From contig UZAN01048777.1 of assembly GCA_900618425.1 (NCBI GenBank), positions 10,760-23,440 on the forward strand: 12,681 nt of DNA, written 5' to 3'. The notes beneath the pieces were generated by a model. It was given only the letters and a program-made list of their open reading frames with translations. It searched no databases and was not told where the DNA came from. Numbering within the stretch: the first letter of the stretch is position 1; each line of letters starts with the position of its first letter. The translations under genes were made by a program, and so were the position numbers. Of the stretch, positions 8,319-12,681 are shown piece by piece. Origin of the DNA: Echinostoma caproni (taxonomy: Eukaryota > Platyhelminthes > Trematoda > Plagiorchiida > Echinostomatidae).

Positions 8319-9480
8319 CTAATGAAAGTTGGTGGCAGCGTGCTTAAAACCAAGGAATATATCGAACTTGTGTTTGAACATGCTCTTTGAAGGCGCGTCA
8401 ACAACCTCCTGCTGGAGGCTGTTCCATAAAGGAATAACTCTTTGGGTAAAGAACCAGTGACAAACTCGGGTGCGGGGCCGAGGCTTAAACAGCTTTTAGC
8501 TGTGACCACGAAGAGTATCTAAGCTACATGGGGTGAAAAACTGATTGTCCGAGTCCATGGAGAATAAATAGTAAATAAGAGAAAGGTCCACTCGAATGCG
8601 GCGGGTGTTTAGGGGGTAAAGGTTCAGTGTGGTGAGACGGATGGGGTATGGGACTCTGAAGAGACCTGAGACTAGATTTGTGGCTGCTTACTGAACTCGT
8701 TCGGGGAAGCTACAATCACCCACAAGCCCAGAGCACGCGATTCGGGCTCCGTATTCTAATAGCGGCCTTACATAAGTGCCATATAATAGTTGGAAGTTCT
8801 TCTTATCAAAGCGAAGAAAGGAGCGGTTGTTAAAGTTCAGTATCCCAAAAGCCTTTTTTCTGGTCTTTTGGTGGTAGCAAGAAAAAGATAGAGTTAGATA
8901 ACCAAAAGCCAAGGATATTATGCTGGTTGACAGTCTGAAGTTGGGATGTGTTGCACACATCGAAGGTGTGCGCGTAGCCCTTGCCAACTTACTTACACAT
9001 TACGTACACATTTGTCATCATTTATTAGTAGGCTTCAGTCTGACGATCATGCTTTTGTGAAATCCATGGCTGCCTGCACTGCTGATATGTCACTCCCCCA
9101 GATTGTGACATCGTCAGTATAGATAGCAATGTGAACTGGGATTTTGTCAGGTCAGGTCAGGTTTCGAGGACGAGGTCATTTATGTATACCATGAAAAGGA
9201 GTGGCCCTAGAACGGATCCCTGGGGAACACCTATTGTCATCGGGGAAGAGTAGGAGAAAGAGGTTCCTGCCCTAACAGAGGAGCGCGAGGATAAAAAGCT
9301 GCCTAGAAGATTAAGAAGCCTGCCTCTAATACCATACATTTTCAGCTTGTGCAATAGTGGAGAATGTGGCACTCGATCAAAGGCTTTGGTAAAATCTATG
9401 AAGATTGCATGTGAGATTTTACCATCATCATGGGCCTGGGTTAGACTTTTTATGACATTAAGTAAGTAAGAAAAGTAAGC
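8319..9480 (-). mobile_element. LINE element C, 5'-truncated CR1-like copy of another subfamily
   Basis: Only the ORF2 segment from just before the first palm motif to the stop is present. The protein differs clearly from A, B and D: a YTDD box, NDLVLE, and a C-terminal domain with VRPLLEYG and LDTLRGHS. It therefore represents a separate subfamily in the CR1/Jockey group. 5' truncation is the normal outcome of incomplete reverse transcription. The other possibility is that element D inserted into it, which would put the missing half beyond 12681. The left end is given as the ORF2 stop; the 3' UTR extends an unknown distance below it. Confidence 0.85.
8319..9480 (-). pseudogene. Element C ORF2 fragment: reverse transcriptase and C-terminal domain
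   Basis: In order: QAHDDGKISHAIFIDFTKAF with DFTKAFD at 9376-9396, KMYGIRGRLLNLLGSFLSSR, and GVPQGSVLGPLL (GVPQG at 9217-9231). A frame change follows, then VHIAIYTDDVTIWG with the catalytic YTDD at 9110-9121. Next are SLLINDDKC, in which TGA replaces the conserved Trp nearby, ILGFWLSNS, and TYVRPLLEYG (about 8765-8795). The C-terminal domain includes AATNLVSGLFRVPYP, TRRIRVDLSLIYYLF and HWFFTQRVIPLWNSLQQEVV, and ends FKHAATNFH with TAG at 8319-8321. Stops and at least three frame changes make it a pseudogene. Both catalytic Asp of the YTDD box are retained, unlike in element D. Confidence 0.88.
9146..9161. repeat. Pentanucleotide tandem repeat (GTCAG)3 in element C RT
   Basis: Three copies of GTCAG (CTGAC on the coding strand), plus one extra base, lie between the NDLVLE motif and the YTDD box. 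The two motifs are in different frames, and the offset equals one extra 5-nt unit, so a slippage duplication explains this frameshift. An in-frame TGA remains in the repeat. Confidence 0.7.
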
Positions 9481-9610
9481 TAGTACGGGAAAGAGGGTGT
9501 GGGTATCTGAAGATACACAGGTGAAGTGAAGGTACTCGAAGTAAAATGGGATGATATAACTAAGAGTAAAGATGGAAGGGGAGTGGTGTTCGGGAAAGCT
9601 AAAGGCAAAG
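9463..9610 (-). other. Element D 3' UTR and D/C junction
   Basis: Below the element D ORF2 stop (9611-9613) about 120-150 nt of pyrimidine-rich minus-strand sequence lead into the first element C motif. It ends in a short CTTACTT-type run at about 9462-9480, which could be the remains of a 3' tandem-repeat tail. It can also be read in the element C frame as a weak match (SYLLNVI) to the segment before the palm motif. The exact junction therefore lies somewhere in 9460-9500. Confidence 0.45.
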
Positions 9611-10376
9611 CTACCACCAAGGACGGTTGCCTCCTTCCTTCGGCTGATTCGGAAAGGTTACGTCCCACACCTCATCAAGCCTTCTTCTGAACAGTGCCAG
9701 TGTGGACGCCGAGACAACCTCGTTAGGAAGTCTATTCCAGGCAGTGACCACTCTATGAGAGAAGTAGTTTGCTCTGTCTCTGTCTTAAAGCAAGGGGTTT
9801 GGTCAGCTTCAGCTGGTGTCCTCTTACGGCTGGGTTTTCACTGAGGGAGAACAGTTGCCTGCTAGGCTGTGAGTCCCTTCAGTATCTTGGAAACCTCTAT
9901 TAGGTCACCTCTCACTCGTCTATGAAATAGGGAGAACAAGTTTATCTCTCTCAGGCACCTCGGGTAGGACATCATTCTCAAGGCAGGAAAAAGCATAGTG
10001 AATCGTCTTTGGACGTGCTCTACAGCCTTTTGGTCGCGTACGAGGTTTGGCGTCCATGCCTGTACGCAGTACTCGAGGTGTGGACTCACCAAGGCCTTGT
10101 AGAGGGGCGGTAAGACTGCAGGGTCCCTGGATACTACTGTTAATCTCAGCAAGAACAGCGCCTTAGACGCCTTTGCTGAGGCTAGCNTGTCGACTGGAAG
10201 GAACCATGCATGACGATACCTAGGTCCCTGACCTCGTCAGTGATTTCCACCGGTGTGGGTTTGTGCCATTTATCAACCTTGCCTCTTCAATGGATCCCCC
10301 TAAGAGAAGCTGATTACAATTGCTAGCATTTAGTGGTGACAGCCACTCCTCCATCCAATTCTGGACTTCATCTGGG
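9611..10376 (-). pseudogene. Element D ORF2: C-terminal (post-RT) domain
   Basis: It opens with QNWMEEWLSPLNASNCNQLL (about 10290-10360), the segment after the catalytic box. EITDEVRDLGIVMHGSFQST follows (about 10190-10250), interrupted by the N at 10187. A 96-codon open piece (9862-10152) contains LYKALVSPHLEYCVQAWTP, VEHVQRRFT and the RRVRGDLIEVSKILKGL signature. After frame changes it continues with ANYFSHRVVTAWNRLPNEVV and LALFRRRLDEVWDVTFP, ending at TAG 9611-9613. All CR1 C-terminal landmarks are present and in order, which makes the 3' end of ORF2 secure. Confidence 0.87.
10187..10187. other. Single N in element D C-terminal domain
   Basis: The base separates GSFQST from LASAKASKALF. 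The element B counterpart (DFRPSLQCKRTANKARQELF) is about three residues longer, suggesting a few bases are missing at this join. Confidence 0.45.
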
Positions 10377-10793
10377 TCATCCTGAATGGCGTTGAGAGGG
10401 GTCACCGATAATTTTTACGTTATAGGCAAACAGGAAGGCGGGTTGTATTATCCTCTTAGTCAGGTGATCTATGTAAATGAGGAATAGTAGAGGTCCCAGC
10501 ACGGACCCTTGGGGCACATCACTACAGGCTGCCCCCCTGGTGGATATTTCACCCTCTACCCTCACATAGAAGGACCGGCCAAGTAGGTACCCCGTAATCC
10601 ATCTGACAACCTAAGCAAAATGACTGAAGGTCTTTAGTGTTTCGATCAGCAGTCGGTGGTTGACTGAGTCGAATGCCTTTTGGAAGTCTAAGTAACAGAC
10701 TTCCACACGTTCCCCCCGATCAAGCCTTTGAGTGATCTCGTCCATGAAGTCCAGCAAGTTTGATGGGCAGGACTTCTGGCTAGGAGGTATCAA
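10377..10793 (-). pseudogene. Element D ORF2: reverse transcriptase core, catalytic box lost
   Basis: SCPSNLLDFMDEITQRLD leads into EVCYLDFQKAFDSV (DFQKAFD at 10668-10688), which keeps the first palm Asp. A frame change follows (about 10570-10620). Then come DVPQGSVLGPLLFLIYIDHL (usual form GVPQG) and FLFAYNVKIIGD. The catalytic box is FAYN at 10419-10430 instead of FADD, so both metal-binding Asp of this motif are gone and the RT would be inactive even without frameshifts. The earlier RT motifs (the KAxGPDG and PxDWK segments seen in element B) are absent: the sequence jumps at about 10795-10800 from the linker straight to the segment before the palm. Confidence 0.88.
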
Positions 10794-11534
10794 ACCCTAG
10801 CTTAGAACGTTCTCAATCTCCTAAGGGAGAATTTCGCAGTCTGACATATGCGGGATGAGCCTCGGAGTTTGTTGACCCCCAGTTACCCCGATGTTCCTAA
10901 CGTGAACTGCTTCAAAGAAGCGTCTGAAGAGTTTTACTTTCTCAGAGCTGACTAGGATTGGGTGTTTGCTCTCATCTTTAAGAGCACCTAAAGCCGCAGG
11001 CAGCTTGAAGTTAGCTTGTACGTGGTTGAAGAATGCCTTGGGGCATTCTTTAATCCTCCGCGCCAGGCCCGTTTCGAAGGCCCTACAGCAAGCCGTTTGG
11101 GCTTTGATCGCCCTGTCTTTCTCCCTGAGGTACTGGAGATACCTTTAGTGGCTACGGGTCCTGAGGTACTGGTTCCAAGCTTGACGCTTTCGAGCTTGTG
11201 CCTTTGCTACCCTGCTAGACCACCGGGGGAGTTTGCCGTTTCTGTGGATCCTCCTTAGCGGAGCAAACTCCAAAGTAAGCAGTAATCGGCTGGACTTAAT
11301 TTTGGCCCAAAGCCCTTTTATAGTGTTGAGCTGCTCCCCCCAGTGTAGCTCAGAGGCTCTTTCAATGAGGGAGTTACTGTTTATTCTGTGTAAGGCTCTC
11401 TTCCATTTTATGTAAGGATTTGGGCCGTTTTTATGTAACCGAAAACGCAGCACTACATGGTCACTCCCACCCAGTGGTGGGGAGGTTCTCAAGTGGGCCA
11501 CATCATTAGGATATTTACTCAGGACTATGTTCAA
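10794..11534 (-). pseudogene. Element D ORF2: end of endonuclease and linker
   Basis: An open piece at 11145-11534 holds the end of the endonuclease (GGSDHVVLRFRL, catalytic SDH at 11457-11465) and the basic linker (KLPRWSSRVAKAQARKRQAWN). In another frame, the linker continues below 11145 with CCRAFETGLARRIKECPKAF and FFNHVQANFKLPAALGALKD, the counterpart of RFYAYVQANKK in element B. It ends near PHMSDCEILP, which has a stop and then runs without a frame change into the RT segment at about 10795. That point is the site of a deletion of roughly 130 codons, estimated from the RT motif spacing in element B. Confidence 0.8.
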
Positions 11535-12090
11535 TAACCCAGGATTTTGCCCGCTGCGATAACGCGTGGGGTGGCTGACGTGTTGGACTAGAACGCAGTC
11601 AAGGGTAAAATTTACTAGTAAGTGACGAAAACTGCTTGGTGGTGCTCATGTGGAATTCCAGTCAACTTCCGGGGCATTAAAGTCCCCTAGAATCAACAAG
11701 CTGGTTGACCCGTGGCTAAGTTGTGTGAGATATGACAGTAGTTGCCCATCCTCCACCTGGGATGCTGAAGGACTGAGATAAACGCAGCCTACCGCCGGTT
11801 TCTTTGCGAGAAGGTGTATGGCACAGACCGCTAACTGGATGTTAGGTGTGTTTAAGGAAGGAACTGCTTCAGTTTGGAGCTTCTCGCTGGTCATGAGTAG
11901 TGCTTCTCCCCATTGCGATTTTCTTCCCTATCGGTTTTGAAGACAGTGAAACCGTATGGTTTTAACGACTCGATGTCTTCATTCGGTCAAAACCAGGTTT
12001 TGGTTATCGGTATGCTGCCGGAGTGGATGCACTGCACGGTTATTCACCCCAATTGTTCCCCACACTGCAGGCATTTGTGCTGAACACCTG
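11535..12090 (-). pseudogene. Element D ORF2: endonuclease domain, N-terminal part
   Basis: It starts around QVFSTNACSVGNNWGE, with NACS at 12064-12075. Through frame changes it continues with KPYGFTVFKTDRE and a clean open piece at 11646-11894 carrying TPNIQLAVCAIHLLAKKPAV and the intact GDFN motif (11676-11687, LLILGDFNAPEVDW). A stop then separates it from LLVNFTLDCVLVQHV and the SDH-containing piece. The Glu motif region (ITETW in B) is not clearly readable here, because about 60 nt around 11990-12040 carry frame changes or a deletion. Family membership is certain from motif order. Confidence 0.83.
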
Positions 12091-12681
12091 CAGGCCTGAC
12101 CTGTGACTACTGATGGGAACTTGGCTGTAGCACTCGGGCTGTAGTCCCGAGTTCGCCCCGTGTGTTTTGCAACGGAGGGTTTACGGGGTATGTCAGGCAT
12201 TTCTAGCCTGGGCCTGCGTTTTAGGTTGGGCGGCTGCGAGTTGGATGGGGTGTGTGACACGGGCCGGCTAGTAGGAGGTACAACCGCAATGGGTGTTTCC
12301 TCTGTCACCTTTGCTGCCACCGTAGATAGTCGCAGAGAAGGTAAATTCATGGGTGTTACAGTCGGAAGCAGTTTCTCTAATTGATCCTTTCAAGTATTGT
12401 CGGGTTCTACGGATATTGTCTCTTTGGTCTCTGCCCTCAGTTGAGCAGAAGCTGGGAGGAAGGAATCACGGTGCCGTGGGTTGCTGAACTCGACAAGCAC
12501 AGGTCTCCCCTTATTTCCTTTTGGAGAACATTTTCCTAGCCGTAGCACCCTCTTTATGTTTGTGGGAGGGAGAGCGCTTGATAGTTTGAGGAGGGAGGTG
12601 ACATGGTGCCTTATTACCACTTCCTTCTGCTTTGCTACCCGACAGAAAGGCTCAGCTAAGCCTTTGATTACTACATTCCTA
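12080..12681 (-). pseudogene. Element D ORF1, C-terminal two thirds, one in-frame stop
   Basis: One frame is open from the window edge to about 12080 except for a single TGA (12390-12392). It begins RNVVIKGLAEPFCRVAKQKE, the counterpart of RNVLLHNFAEP in element B and the same motif in A. It continues with VLRLGKCSPKGNKGRPVLVEF and the SVEPDN motif (VTPGT in B, ITPDN in A). The tail is Pro/Ser/Arg-rich (RPVSHTPSNSQPPNLKRRPR). Only one stop in about 600 nt suggests this copy is younger or less decayed than A. The N-terminal part, where the PHD finger would be, is outside the window. The role, RNA-binding partner of ORF2, is inferred. Confidence 0.75.

Larger units (their letters stand above)
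9490..12681 (-). mobile_element. LINE element D, CR1-like, third subfamily, cut by window edge
   Basis: In order from the right edge: end of ORF1 (about 12080-12681), endonuclease (about 11440-12090), linker (about 10855-11430), partial RT (10377-10793), C-terminal domain (9611-10376) and a 3' UTR. Protein motifs align with A and B but at lower similarity, so this is a distinct subfamily. ORF1 and the C-terminal domain are relatively well kept, but the RT has lost its first motifs and its catalytic Asp pair. The 5' end and any PHD finger lie outside the window. Confidence 0.85.

Noticed and set aside
8264..8509. Minus-strand frame of 81 codons near the end of element C
   Set aside because: The true element C protein uses another frame here (DTLRGHS, HWFFTQRVIPLWN); this is an off-frame shadow.
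1..12681. CRISPR array, bacterial operons, rRNA or tRNA genes
   Set aside because: No regularly spaced identical repeats, no operon-like gene packing, and no rRNA or tRNA signature was seen. The content is eukaryotic LINE sequence.
1..12681. Endogenous virus or LTR retrotransposon
   Set aside because: No LTRs, protease, integrase or envelope signals. The RT motifs and APE endonuclease are of non-LTR type.

Overview
Organism and character. This is repeat-rich eukaryotic nuclear DNA containing no host gene that I can support. All recognisable coding signal lies on the minus strand and belongs to decayed non-LTR retrotransposons (LINEs) of CR1-like (CR1/Jockey-group) architecture. ORF1 carries a PHD-type zinc finger, a coiled coil and an RNA-binding-like domain. 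ORF2 carries an APE-type endonuclease, a reverse transcriptase and a CR1-style C-terminal domain. The protein style resembles LINEs of flatworms (trematodes or cestodes). That host guess is low confidence and rests on the element type alone.

Layout, left to right, with every element read right to left. Element A (1 to about 2330) is the 5' half of a LINE: ORF1 at 1022-2266 and the start of ORF2 at 1-930, cut by the window edge. Element B (about 2400-7840) is the only copy represented from its leader to its 3' end. Its ORF2 ends at 2491, its endonuclease frame (5288-5983) is uninterrupted, and its ORF1 (about 6070-7385) starts with a complete set of PHD zinc ligands. B carries an unexplained insertion of roughly 0.7 kb (about 3111-3857) between the RT palm and the C-terminal domain. 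Positions 7840-8318 hold no gene. Element C (8319 to about 9480) is a 5'-truncated copy of a different subfamily, starting within the RT and keeping an intact YTDD catalytic box. Element D (about 9490-12681) is a third subfamily, with the end of ORF1, the endonuclease, an RT core missing its first motifs, and the C-terminal domain. It is cut by the right edge.

How the parts worked together. In a live element, ORF1 protein would coat the element RNA, and ORF2 would nick target DNA with the endonuclease and reverse-transcribe at the nick. No copy here can do this alone: each has stops, frameshifts, deletions or lost catalytic residues. The sequence also carries single N bases at 246, 3415, 6700 and 10187. 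At the three that fall in coding sequence, residues expected from sister copies are missing, so these are probably unsized assembly joins and not simply uncalled bases.

I found no convincing new biological system. The points most worth checking are the head-to-tail stacking of four elements, the PHD-finger ORF1, a leader motif shared by A and B at very different distances from ORF1, and the unidentified insert in B.
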